A stretch of 13,724 nt of DNA from Lachnospiraceae bacterium (GCA_900766575.1 CAAFVW010000021.1:1-13724), one strand, 5' to 3'. Shown: positions 6,530 through 13,060, counted from the stretch's first letter. Notes: generated by a model from the letters alone, not told the origin. Made by a program: numbers and translations.

Positions 6530-6600
6530 TGTGGATAATGTGCATAACTTGGTGTATAAGTAACTTTTATCCTATTTTAGGGCATTTTGGCTGTGGATAA
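6530..6600 (-). promoter_or_regulatory. Cluster of DnaA boxes
   Basis: Three perfect matches to TTATNCACA on the minus strand: TTATCCACA at 6530-6538, TTATGCACA at 6539-6547 and TTATCCACA at 6592-6600. One near-match, TTATACACC, is at 6551-6559. All share one orientation, and the first two abut with no gap. GATAACTTATC at the outer edge is a small palindrome. No dnaA, dnaN or rpmH gene is nearby, gene direction does not switch here, and I see no DnaA-trio pattern. A regulatory or replication-control cluster is therefore likelier than oriC. Confidence 0.7.
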
Positions 6601-6719
6601 CTTATCACGTATTTGAATTTTATTTCTGACGTTTTTACGTTTGTGTCACTTTTTTTGTGTACTTTGTATAGTTCCGTTTTGTCAATCCCACTTTCATCGC
6701 ATAACAATATTTTGACAAA

Positions 6720-6739
6720 TTGCACAATTCATTGTACAA
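6720..6739. repeat. Near-perfect 20-base palindrome in the gene-free stretch
   Basis: TTGCACAAT and ATTGTACAA are nine-base arms with a single mismatch around TC. This could be a protein-binding site or a small RNA stem. No gene start is close enough to assign it. Confidence 0.45.
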
Positions 6740-6821
6740 CTTCTTGTTTTTCTCCTTATCGGCAATTAGTTTATCCCGGCAGAGTTTCCTCATTAAAAAC
6801 AGACACCGTAAGACGCAACAT

Positions 6822-6853
6822 AAAAAAGACACTGTGCGTTTCCACACAGTGCC
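6822..6853 (-). terminator. Intrinsic terminator of the NlpC/P60 gene
   Basis: On the minus strand GGCACTGTGTG pairs with CGCACAGTGTC (11 pairs, two G-U) around a GAAA tetraloop, followed by six T. It lies 22 bases after the stop codon. It is a textbook terminator. Confidence 0.93.
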
Positions 6854-6874
6854 CTGCACTTTCTGTAATATTAA

Positions 6875-8059
6875 TTAGAAGATTCTTCTGACTGCCAGTA
6901 CTTTTTTATAATCGGCGTTAGATACGATAATACCGGTCTTGGCGGTAGATGCGTGAACGATCTGTCCATTTCCGATATACAGTGCTACATGACCGGAGTA
7001 GCAGATCAGATCACCGGGCTGTGCATTGGATAGTCCGTCTACTGCTGCACCCTGGCTGCGGTCTGCGGAAGATGAATGAGGCAGGCTGACACCAAAGTTC
7101 GCATAGACACTCATTACAAATCCGGAACAGTCTGTACCATTGGTCAGACTGGAACCACCATATACATAAGGGTTACCAACAAACTGTAATGCGTAGTTGG
7201 CAACTGCTGTACCCATCTCACTGTCTCCACTGGCTGCATAAGTAACTGCGGGAGCGCTGCTGGAAGAACTATTGCTGCCGGTGGCTGCCTTTGCTGCAGC
7301 TGCTGCGCGGGCTTTTTCTCTTTCTTCCTTCTCCTTCGCCAGACGTCTCTCTTCTTCCTCTTTGGATTCTGCTTCGACAAACTCTGTATGAAGGGAAACA
7401 AACTCTGTGGAAACCCATCCGAGACCTTCCTCGGTATCTACCTGTACCCAGCCATCTGTCTCATCCGATACTACCAGGTCATCCTCCAGGGGAACCAGAC
7501 CTAAAACAGATGCCTCCAGAGAAGGCTCGGTACGTACTTTCAATGTTGTGGTATTAACAGTTGCCAATCTGGTGCCAACCTTCCTGGCAAGCTCTACTGC
7601 ATCGTCACCGGTCACACAGTACTCAGCTTTTACATAACCGGTCACGGAACCGGAAGAGATCTGATACCATCCGTTCTCCTCAGAAATAAAGATACCAACG
7701 GAATCATCATACAGTTTGCCGACAATATCGCCTTCCTCACTGGGCAGGCTTCTTACATTTACATAATCATTGACCTGCGCAATTACCAGATTCTTAAAAG
7801 ACTCTTCCTCGGATGCTTCCGGGGTCGTATCCATCTGATCATCACGGATCACCGTCTCAATAATGCTTTCGATCTGTTTTGTGTTGTTCATGCCAACGGA
7901 CAGGCTCTCCAGATTATTCCCCTTTGCCAGGGTCAGCTCAATACCGCCGCTGGGAAGTACTGATGAAGACGCTGCCGCATCTGCGGTGATATTCATTCCG
8001 GAAAAAGCCATAACTGCTGCCATGGTGCACACGGTAATTTTTACAGATTTACGAACCAT
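6875..8059 (-). CDS. Secreted SH3-SH3-NlpC/P60 peptidoglycan hydrolase
   Basis: 394 residues. Signal peptide 1-28 (MVRKSVKITV basic start, hydrophobic core, likely cleavage after ADA). Two bacterial SH3 domains follow at about 90-150 (VNDYVNVRSLPSEEGDIVGKL) and 163-224 (LKVRTEPSLEASVLGLV); these bind cell wall. Then come a Glu/Lys/Arg-rich, probably coiled-coil linker (228-252), an Ala/Ser-rich spacer (253-275), and the NlpC/P60 domain (280-394). The catalytic set is Cys311 in GTDCSGFV, His357 in GHVALYIG and His369 in IVHAS. It should cleave cell-wall stem peptides, typically at the D-Glu-diamino acid bond, during growth or separation. The ribosome site AGGAGGA at 8064-8070 fixes the start. 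It is transcribed alone, with its own promoter and terminator. Confidence 0.93.
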   Translation of the reverse strand: MVRKSVKITVCTMAAVMAFSGMNITADAAASSSVLPSGGIELTLAKGNNLESLSVGMNNTKQIESIIETVIRDDQMDTTPEASEEESFKNLVIAQVNDYVNVRSLPSEEGDIVGKLYDDSVGIFISEENGWYQISSGSVTGYVKAEYCVTGDDAVELARKVGTRLATVNTTTLKVRTEPSLEASVLGLVPLEDDLVVSDETDGWVQVDTEEGLGWVSTEFVSLHTEFVEAESKEEEERRLAKEKEEREKARAAAAAKAATGSNSSSSSAPAVTYAASGDSEMGTAVANYALQFVGNPYVYGGSSLTNGTDCSGFVMSVYANFGVSLPHSSSADRSQGAAVDGLSNAQPGDLICYSGHVALYIGNGQIVHASTAKTGIIVSNADYKKVLAVRRIF

Positions 8060-8135
8060 TCTATCCTCCTGAAACTCTTGGAGCTGTCTAAATTCCTTAA
8101 CTTATTTCTTTCCATTTAGCAATCATTTATTACGA

Positions 8136-8158
8136 ATTTGTTACATCTGTTAACAAAT
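8136..8158. promoter_or_regulatory. Operator-like palindrome over the NlpC/P60 transcription start
   Basis: ATTTGTTA and TAACAAAT are perfect eight-base arms around CATCTGT. It overlaps the -10 box (8156-8161) and the predicted start near 8149, an ideal repressor position. The minus strand also reads TGTTAA-N4-TGTAAC, close to the WalR direct repeat TGTWAH-N5-TGTWAH but one base short in spacing. It also resembles a Rex site with one extra central base. Confidence 0.5.
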
Positions 8159-8184
8159 ATATCACGCAAAATGTCATTTGTCAA
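8156..8184 (-). promoter_or_regulatory. Sigma-A promoter of the NlpC/P60 gene
   Basis: On the minus strand, perfect -35 TTGACA (8179-8184), a 17-base spacer, and -10 TATATT (8156-8161) preceded by TG. The predicted start near 8149 gives a leader of about 90 bases. It is the strongest promoter in the window. Confidence 0.9.
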
Positions 8185-8251
8185 TATAGTGAATTAATTA
8201 TCAAAGTTGTTAAAACTCCCCATTTTATGCGGGTTTGCAGTTCTTTTACGC

Positions 8252-8280
8252 AAAAAGAGCCATCGAATGGATGACTCTTT
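8252..8280 (-). terminator. Intrinsic terminator of trxB
   Basis: On the minus strand AAAGAGTCATC pairs with GATGGCTCTTT (11 pairs, one G-U) around CATTC, running into TTTTT. It lies about 55 bases after the trxB stop. The plus strand also shows a T-rich tail, so it could work in both directions. Confidence 0.88.
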
Positions 8281-8334
8281 TCTTTCAAAATTCTTCGCTT
8301 TTCTTTAAATTTTTTTAAGGTTTATATTACCGAT

Positions 8335-9258
8335 TTATGACTGTTTACGAAAACGATTGCAATAATTCCCCGCACTGACCGCCGCATTGGCGCCATCCGC
8401 CACAGCGGTTACCACCTGCCGCAATGGTTTCTTACGAATATCTCCGGCCACATAGATACCGGGTCTGTCGGTCTCCCCGGTCTCATCCGCCGCAATATAG
8501 CCATCCTCTCCGACTGTCACCAGTTCCCGCAGCAGTTCCGTATTGGGATGAATCCCCACCGCAATAAAAACTCCTGCTGCCTCCAGGAATGTCTCTCTCT
8601 CCGTCTTCACATTTTTGATCCGTAATTTCTCCACCATATCCTCACCGCAGATCTCCATTACCACATGGTCATACAGAATTTCCACGTTGGAAAGACTCTT
8701 TAATTCTTCCTGCAATACCATGGCTCCCCGCAGGTTGTCTCTCCGGTGAATCAGATATACCTTCTCGCAGGTTCTGGCCAGATAAATGGCATCTTCCAAG
8801 GCCACATCTCCTCCGCCGACCACAGCTACCGTTCTGCCCCGGAAAAAAGCACCGTCACAGGTAGCGCAGTAAGATACCCCCATGCCATTCAGCTCTTCCT
8901 CTCCGGGTACACCCAGTTTGGCGTGTTCTGCACCGGTAGCGAAGATCACCGTTCTCGTCTCCAGTTCATGGTCTCCCGCATAGACGCATTTGTAATCGCC
9001 CCGTTCTTCCACACTGTGCACCGTGGCCTCCAGAAATTCCGCTCCCAGTTTCTCCGCATGCTGCCGGAACGTCATTCCCATATCGAATCCACTGATCCCG
9101 GGAAGTCCCAGATAGTTATCCACTTCATAAGTATTGAGGATCTGTCCGCCACTCATAGGTTTTTCTTCTATAATAAGTAAGTTCAGTCCGGCTCTTTTCC
9201 CATAAACTGCTGCTGACAGTCCTGCAGGGCCGGAACCGATAATGATCAGATCATACAT
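8335..9258 (-). CDS. trxB: Thioredoxin-disulfide reductase
   Basis: 307 residues, normal for the low-molecular-weight enzyme. It passes electrons from NADPH through FAD to thioredoxin in the cytoplasm. FAD motif GSGPAG is at residues 8-13, the redox disulfide Cys131/Cys134 in CATC, the NADPH-site GGGDVA at 148-153, and HRRDNLR (171-177), the basic pair typical of NADPH binding. A C-terminal FAD segment reads GIYVAGDI. The frame is open 11 codons further (to 9291), but AGGAGAA at 9264-9270 is correctly placed for the ATG at 9258, giving the expected MYDLIIIGSG start. No thioredoxin gene is adjacent. It is transcribed divergently from the SDR gene, with a terminator at 8252-8280. Confidence 0.95.
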   Translation of the reverse strand: MYDLIIIGSGPAGLSAAVYGKRAGLNLLIIEEKPMSGGQILNTYEVDNYLGLPGISGFDMGMTFRQHAEKLGAEFLEATVHSVEERGDYKCVYAGDHELETRTVIFATGAEHAKLGVPGEEELNGMGVSYCATCDGAFFRGRTVAVVGGGDVALEDAIYLARTCEKVYLIHRRDNLRGAMVLQEELKSLSNVEILYDHVVMEICGEDMVEKLRIKNVKTERETFLEAAGVFIAVGIHPNTELLRELVTVGEDGYIAADETGETDRPGIYVAGDIRKKPLRQVVTAVADGANAAVSAGNYCNRFRKQS

Positions 9259-9263
9259 ATTCT

Positions 9264-9270
9264 TTCTCCT
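9264..9270 (-). promoter_or_regulatory. Ribosome binding site that fixes the trxB start
   Basis: AGGAGAA five bases before the ATG at 9258. It lies inside the longer open frame, ruling against the upstream start at 9291. Confidence 0.85.
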
Positions 9271-9333
9271 GTTCCTACACATTCCGCGCAATAGCCGCGC
9301 TTCGTCATATTTTGGAAATATATTGCTTTTTCC

Positions 9334-9362
9334 AGTGTAACAGCTCCCCTATGGAAAAGCAA
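9334..9362 (-). promoter_or_regulatory. Probable promoter of trxB
   Basis: On the minus strand, -35 TTGCTT (9357-9362), a 17-base spacer, and -10 TACACT (9334-9339) preceded by TG. The hexamers are weak, and the extended -10 would compensate. Both lie inside the interleaved inverted repeats, suggesting regulation. Confidence 0.55.
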
Positions 9363-9380
9363 GACTATCTGTGTTACACT
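9352..9380 (+). promoter_or_regulatory. Probable promoter of the SDR gene
   Basis: -35 TGGAAA (9352-9357), a 17-base spacer, and -10 TACACT (9375-9380) preceded by TG. The extended -10 is identical to that of the divergent trxB promoter. The leader would be about 100 bases; a closer promoter is possible but I see none that is convincing. Confidence 0.45.
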
Positions 9381-9488
9381 CATTCTGTGGTGTTTCGTAT
9401 CATTACCCGATCTGTGTGTAGTCTTTGTTACGATTACGTCCATTTATATCAACTCACAAAAAATAACTTTGCAGAAAGGACAGCTATT

Positions 9489-10223
9489 ATGAATATATCT
9501 TCTAATGTTCCTCTGGCTATGGTCACCGGAGCATCCCGCGGCATCGGGAAAGCCATTGCCGAAACTCTGGCTGAAGCAGGCTATGACTTAATTCTCACCT
9601 GCAGCCGGTCTCTCCCCGACCTTGAAGCGCAAGCATGCTTTTTACAACAAAAATACGGAATCTCCTGCACCGCACTTGCTGCTGATGCCGCAGATCCCGC
9701 CGCTGTCGAAAAGCTGTTTACTTCTCTGGATCATCTGGATGTTCTGATAAATAACGCCGGGATTTCTTACATTGGCCTGCTCACAGATATGAGCATCGAG
9801 GAATGGCAGCACGTCCTGAACACGAATCTGAGCTCCTGCTTCTACACCAGTCGTCTGGCGGTTCCTCTGATGCTGCAAAAGCATAGTGGTAGAATCATCA
9901 ACATTTCTTCCGTCTGGGGCAATGTAGGTGCTTCCATGGAAGTCGCCTATTCCGCTTCCAAAGGCGGTGTGAACAGCTTTACCAAGGCCCTGGCCAAAGA
10001 ACTGGCTCCCAGTAACATCCAGGTCAATGCCATCTCCTGCGGAGTCATCGATACAGCCATGAACCACTGTTTTTCTCCCGAAGAACGGGAAGCTCTCAGA
10101 GAAGAAATTCCCGCGGACCGTTTCGGGCAGCCGGAGGAAGTGGCCAGGCTTGTCCTCCAGCTGATTCAGGCTCCGACCTATCTCACCGGACAGATTCTTA
10201 CTCTTGACGGAGGCTGGCAATAA
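9489..10223 (+). CDS. FabG-like short-chain dehydrogenase/reductase (possible EF-P 5-aminopentanone reductase)
   Basis: 244 residues, a classical SDR. Cofactor motif TGASRGIG (13-20), NNAG (88-91), and the catalytic residues Ser140/141 (NISS), Tyr154 and Lys158 (YSASK) are present, with LTLDGGW at the C-terminus. The frame is open upstream to 9312, but AAAGGA eight bases before the ATG at 9489 and the normal N-terminus fix the start. SSVWGNVGASMEVAYSASKGGVN and LAPSNIQVNAISCGVIDT resemble Firmicutes proteins annotated as YmfI-like elongation factor P 5-aminopentanone reductase. That match is from memory, and a general 3-oxoacyl reductase role is not excluded. It is the only clear plus-strand gene, diverging from trxB. 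Its last 26 bases overlap the convergent small gene at 10198-10452. Confidence 0.88.
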   Translation: MNISSNVPLAMVTGASRGIGKAIAETLAEAGYDLILTCSRSLPDLEAQACFLQQKYGISCTALAADAADPAAVEKLFTSLDHLDVLINNAGISYIGLLTDMSIEEWQHVLNTNLSSCFYTSRLAVPLMLQKHSGRIINISSVWGNVGASMEVAYSASKGGVNSFTKALAKELAPSNIQVNAISCGVIDTAMNHCFSPEEREALREEIPADRFGQPEEVARLVLQLIQAPTYLTGQILTLDGGWQ

Positions 10224-10452
10224 CACTCTCCGCCGATTCTCCCGGCACCAGTGATGCCACGATCCGTTCCATCTCTTCTTTGGATCCGGCATCACGGCAC
10301 CGGAGAATCAGATGTTCCTTCTCTGTCTCCGTAAGTCTCGCATATCCCTGCATCGCCGCTTCATTCATGGCAAGTGCCAATCCAAATCCCGTGGGCAGTT
10401 CATTCAGGGGAAATGCTTCCGTGCCTCCAGCTGCTCCGTTTAATCCATCCAT
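10198..10452 (-). CDS. Small conserved-looking protein of unknown function
   Basis: 84 residues, predicted cytoplasmic, no signal or membrane segment. After a Gly-rich start, the core LPTGFGLALAMNEAAMQGYARLTETEKEHLILRCRDAGSKEEMERIVASL resembles small uncharacterised clostridial proteins that share a GFGxALAxNxxAMxxF-L-E-E pattern and a SKEEM helix. That resemblance is from memory. The ribosome site AAGGAG seven bases before the ATG strongly supports translation. Its 3' end overlaps the SDR gene by 26 bases, tail to tail, so the two transcripts are mutually antisense there. It follows the HD gene by 120 bases and could be last in that unit, although an AACTG-N5-CAGTT palindrome at 10479-10493 may mark its own control. 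Confidence 0.75.
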   Translation of the reverse strand: MDGLNGAAGGTEAFPLNELPTGFGLALAMNEAAMQGYARLTETEKEHLILRCRDAGSKEEMERIVASLVPGESAESVIASLRQE

Positions 10453-10572
10453 ATCCAGTCTCCTTCCTAAAATGTTCCAACTGCATTACAGTTACAAACA
10501 TTGCGTTGTCTTTCTTTCACATTTTAGTCTGCTCAGAAACTGTCTGTTATATGCACCAGGACCAGGACCGTA

Positions 10573-11415
10573 CTATTTACTTTCCAGATATGCCTGCATA
10601 TGTTCTCTGATATGTGCAAATTGTTTTCTCGTCTGAGGATTCTTTGATTCAAAACTCATCAGTTTATCCAGATATCCCTGTTGTTTCACAATGTGGCAGC
10701 TCTCCGGATATACCAGTTCGTATACCAGGGAGATATGTCCTACCACGTTATCCACTGCCGTCTTTTTCAGGGAACGCAATACCGCATGTTCCTCATCGAA
10801 GCTTTCCATAACTTCCGGTGTCACCTCTCCCCGATACAGCACTTCCGTGCTGACATTGTAGATTTCCTCCAGGGGGAAATCTACGTTAACCTTCAGGATA
10901 TCGATTTTATCTGCATCACGCAGAATATGACAGAACATAGCTGTCCGCTCATCAAGTCCCTCCGGGATCCGGTAGGCACTATGATAGAAAACGGCCGTCC
11001 ACAGCAGTTGATCCTCCGATGCATCCTCCACGAAATCGCGAATTGTAATTCCTGCATCTGCCTGTATCCCCTCCGGAAGATTCTCTTCACTTCCCGCGGA
11101 AATTCCGGTCTTCTGCTCCCAGATCTCGCCAAAGAGTATTCTGGCTCCATATTTTGCATGATCTATCGAAACAGCATCTGAAAATGTTCCATAGACTCTC
11201 TGCTGTTCAAAGCGGCCAACGTCATGAAGCAGACCCGTCAGCCACGCAATATCCACCTCTTCCTCCGATAGCTTCAAAGATTTTGCAATCTGTTGGCATA
11301 GCCCACAGACCCGGTAGGTATGTTCTATTTTCAGGCGGATCATATCCCGGCTGCTGTCATAACGATCCGTATATTCCTTAAAAGCCGTCAATGCTTTCGC
11401 TCTGTTGATTTTCAT
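10573..11415 (-). CDS. HD-domain metal-dependent phosphohydrolase
   Basis: 280 residues, soluble. The HD motif is complete: His32 (EHTYRV), His64-Asp65 (GLLHDVGRF), His86 (DHAKYG), His145 (FYHSAYRIP) and Asp167 (RDADKID). This is enough for a one- or two-metal phosphohydrolase. The substrate is unknown: nucleotides or cyclic dinucleotides are possible, but there is no GYP motif and no RelA/SpoT partner domain. The C-terminal third (190-280) is helical and unrecognised. The ribosome site GAGG eight bases before the ATG supports the start. It lies 89 bases after the YhfC-like gene with no clear terminator between, so cotranscription is likely. Identity at domain level is firm; the biological role is not. 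Confidence 0.87.
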   Translation of the reverse strand: MKINRAKALTAFKEYTDRYDSSRDMIRLKIEHTYRVCGLCQQIAKSLKLSEEEVDIAWLTGLLHDVGRFEQQRVYGTFSDAVSIDHAKYGARILFGEIWEQKTGISAGSEENLPEGIQADAGITIRDFVEDASEDQLLWTAVFYHSAYRIPEGLDERTAMFCHILRDADKIDILKVNVDFPLEEIYNVSTEVLYRGEVTPEVMESFDEEHAVLRSLKKTAVDNVVGHISLVYELVYPESCHIVKQQGYLDKLMSFESKNPQTRKQFAHIREHMQAYLESK

Positions 11416-11504
11416 TTCTGATGCCTCTTTTTCTTAATCATCTGCCCTGTCTGTCCCAAAGCCCGCAGGCGTTTTCCCGGACGGGAGTATTTTTATAGCT
11501 CGTT

Positions 11505-12320
11505 CTAATCCTGTATACTGTATATCCGCTTATATACTACCACACAAATTCCTGCCACTACCACGGCCAGCCCCAGTTCCAACACCCAGACCGGAACGTA
11601 AGATGCCAGCACTACAGTCAGGAAATCTACTGCGAAATGAATGCCAAATGCTGCCGCCAGATGCAGCTTTTTCCCTGTTTTCACCGCACTGTATACGAGA
11701 ACAGACAAGCCGATCTGCAATGCGATTGCAATGATTCTTTCCACCGGTGCCAGATAAAACTGATAAGCCGGTGTCGTCCAGAGTACTGACAGTTGGTTAT
11801 AAGTCTGCTCCTGCGCCGAAGCATCCAACGCGCTCATGGTTTTCTCCATCAGACCGCCGTTGATCATAGCAGCTGTCAGCAGATTGCTCATGGAAGACAT
11901 TCCCAGAATCAGAAATGCCTCAATTCCGCCATGGCCGGCACCGTACATCAGTGCATTTTCTTTCGTCAAATGTTTCTTCAGGCAGAACTTCATGGCGATC
12001 CATCTGCCGGTCTCTTCAAACAAGGCTGCTGCCAGTCCGCCGTAAATTCCATACAGCCAGATATTATCCTGCAACACGCTTCCCGTAGCTGTCAGAACGA
12101 CCATATGTAAAATCTGCTCCAATATCATGGCAAATCCCACGAAAATACCACAGCCGATGAAAAATGCTGGCACCCAGGCTTTCGTCTTTTTATGAACAAA
12201 AATACATAAAAAAATGGGCAGGCCCACAGATAACAGCATAGATACCACCATTCCTGCCATGCTTGCACCGCTTACTGTTCCCCACTGCATTGCTGTTTCC
12301 ACTGCATTCGTCACTGTCAT
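11505..12320 (-). CDS. YhfC-family predicted intramembrane metalloprotease
   Basis: 271 residues with about seven membrane segments (approximately 22-42, 52-72, 88-105, 127-148, 196-212, 220-240, 245-265). The pattern of CPBP-like intramembrane proteases is visible: EETGR with Glu102, Glu103 and Arg106, then GHGGIE with His130 and Glu134, and a late His228/Asp232 in GIHFAVDF. These match the YhfC family as I know it. The loop at 160-180 is hydrophilic. The substrate is unknown; CPBP relatives process prenylated proteins or bacteriocin-related peptides, but no such gene is nearby. The ribosome site AGGAGAG is five bases from the ATG. It lies between the HAM1-like gene (81 bases upstream) and the HD gene (89 bases downstream). 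Confidence 0.85.
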   Translation of the reverse strand: MTVTNAVETAMQWGTVSGASMAGMVVSMLLSVGLPIFLCIFVHKKTKAWVPAFFIGCGIFVGFAMILEQILHMVVLTATGSVLQDNIWLYGIYGGLAAALFEETGRWIAMKFCLKKHLTKENALMYGAGHGGIEAFLILGMSSMSNLLTAAMINGGLMEKTMSALDASAQEQTYNQLSVLWTTPAYQFYLAPVERIIAIALQIGLSVLVYSAVKTGKKLHLAAAFGIHFAVDFLTVVLASYVPVWVLELGLAVVVAGICVVVYKRIYSIQD

Positions 12321-12401
12321 ATACTCTCCTGTCCGGACGCCGTCAGGACGCCCTGTTGTTCTATCATTTCTTCGTCTTCATAAATTGCCGGCAAAAAAAC
12401 A

Positions 12402-13019
12402 CTAATCTTCCATGATTTGTTTAAAAAAAGTAAGAAAACCTTCTTCCACCGCCACCTGATCCACTGCTGTATCCGGCAGATCATAAAAATATTTTCCGGT
12501 GGCCGGGTCCAACGATATGCTGTCCAGAGGGAATCCCACTCTACGGATGCTGCTGTGCGGGATATCCGTCAGCCAGAACGGCTGGCTTTCCATAGCAGGA
12601 TTCATTGCTTCGTAACTGTGCTTTTCATCCTGCACAAGGCAGATAGCATTCCGATATCTGGCCGTCAGCCTTCCGTACTTTTTAACCAGTCCTGTATAGT
12701 GCTCCAGCATCTGTTCATCTGTCAGATAGATTCCGTTCACCGTCCGCACATGGACGCCCGGCTGGATTTTCTCCGGCACATCCTCAAAATACAGCCCGGA
12801 ATCGCAGGAAAATACCGGCATGTGAAAGGCTTCATAATAGGCATGAGCTTTCTGTCTGGCATTCTCCAACGGTGTATTGCCCGTCTCCGGCACTTCCGGT
12901 ATTGTAATTCCCTGTTTTTTCAGGTCTTTCAGGCTGAACAATTCAATATTAAGTTCCGACAGGCGGTTCTGCATGGCCTGCACCTTGGCGGAATTGCCGG
13001 TGCCGTATAACAGTTTCAT
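12402..13019 (-). CDS. Divergent HAM1/RdgB-like non-canonical purine NTP pyrophosphatase
   Basis: 205 residues, typical length. The family hydrolyses dITP/XTP to monophosphates and keeps damaged purines out of DNA. Recognisable parts are LLYGTGNSAKVQAM (TGN at 7-9, Lys12), PETGNTPLENARQKA (Glu45 region) and FSCDSGLYFE with Asp73-Ser74-Gly75. The rest departs from the norm: PGVHVRTVNG replaces the usual PGxYSARYAG, and GFPLDSISLDPATGKYF replaces GFGYDPIF, while the usual ISHRxxA tail is not seen. Substrate or metal handling may differ. The ribosome site AAAGGA, eight bases from the ATG, and a promoter at 13061-13089 support the start. It probably heads a unit with the YhfC-like and HD genes. 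It could be a paralogue of a standard rdgB elsewhere in the genome. Confidence 0.82.
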   Translation of the reverse strand: MKLLYGTGNSAKVQAMQNRLSELNIELFSLKDLKKQGITIPEVPETGNTPLENARQKAHAYYEAFHMPVFSCDSGLYFEDVPEKIQPGVHVRTVNGIYLTDEQMLEHYTGLVKKYGRLTARYRNAICLVQDEKHSYEAMNPAMESQPFWLTDIPHSSIRRVGFPLDSISLDPATGKYFYDLPDTAVDQVAVEEGFLTFFKQIMED

Positions 13020-13060
13020 AAGTATTGTCCTTTGTTATTTGTTGTGACTGATGTTACTTT

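Larger units (their letters stand above)
6379..6821. other. AT-rich gene-free stretch between the hpf promoter and the NlpC/P60 terminator
   Basis: About 440 bases with no credible gene. It is bounded by the hpf promoter on the left and the terminator of the NlpC/P60 gene on the right. It contains the DnaA-box cluster (6530-6600) and two palindromes (6405-6423 and 6720-6739), listed separately. Long T-rich runs on the plus strand dominate. A 74-residue open frame on the minus strand (6635-6859) starts inside the terminator and has no ribosome site. A small RNA cannot be excluded. Confidence 0.8.
9323..9380. repeat. Two interleaved inverted repeats in the trxB/SDR divergent promoter region
   Basis: Pair A: TTGCTTTTTCC (9323-9333) and GGAAAAGCAA (9353-9362), complementary apart from one bulged T. 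Pair B: AGTGTAACA (9334-9342) and TGTTACACT (9372-9380), perfect over nine bases. The pairs interlock (A-B-A-B). Each pair-B arm contains a TACACT -10 element preceded by TG, one on each strand. Confidence 0.65.

Noticed and set aside
6530..6600. Calling the DnaA boxes the chromosomal oriC
   Set aside because: No dnaA, dnaN or rpmH gene, no DnaA-trio pattern that I can see, and no change in gene direction at the site. A DnaA-box cluster is the safer call.
6635..6859. 74-codon minus-strand open frame in the gene-free stretch
   Set aside because: It begins inside the NlpC/P60 terminator, has no promoter or ribosome site, and shows no family resemblance.
9312..9488. N-terminal extension of the SDR protein by 59 residues
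   Set aside because: The good ribosome site and the normal SDR N-terminus point to the ATG at 9489; the extension is non-conserved-looking sequence over the promoter region.
9642..10295. 217-codon minus-strand frame opposite the SDR gene
   Set aside because: It is a shadow of the SDR gene with no ribosome site and no recognisable domain.
10561..10580. Short ACCAGG tandem repeat near the HD gene 3' end
   Set aside because: Only two and a half copies of six bases; not a meaningful repeat array.
11416..11504. GC-rich short palindromes between the YhfC-like and HD genes as a terminator
   Set aside because: Stems are only three to four pairs and no U-run follows, so cotranscription is more likely.
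12317..12367. 16-codon leader frame overlapping the YhfC-like start by ATGA
   Set aside because: It would give MIEQQGVLTASGQESI, but it has no clear ribosome site and such short frames are common by chance.
12385..12394. Ten-base palindrome TTGCCGGCAA after the HAM1-like gene
   Set aside because: Too short to form a stable hairpin, and the T-run lies on the wrong side for a terminator of that gene.
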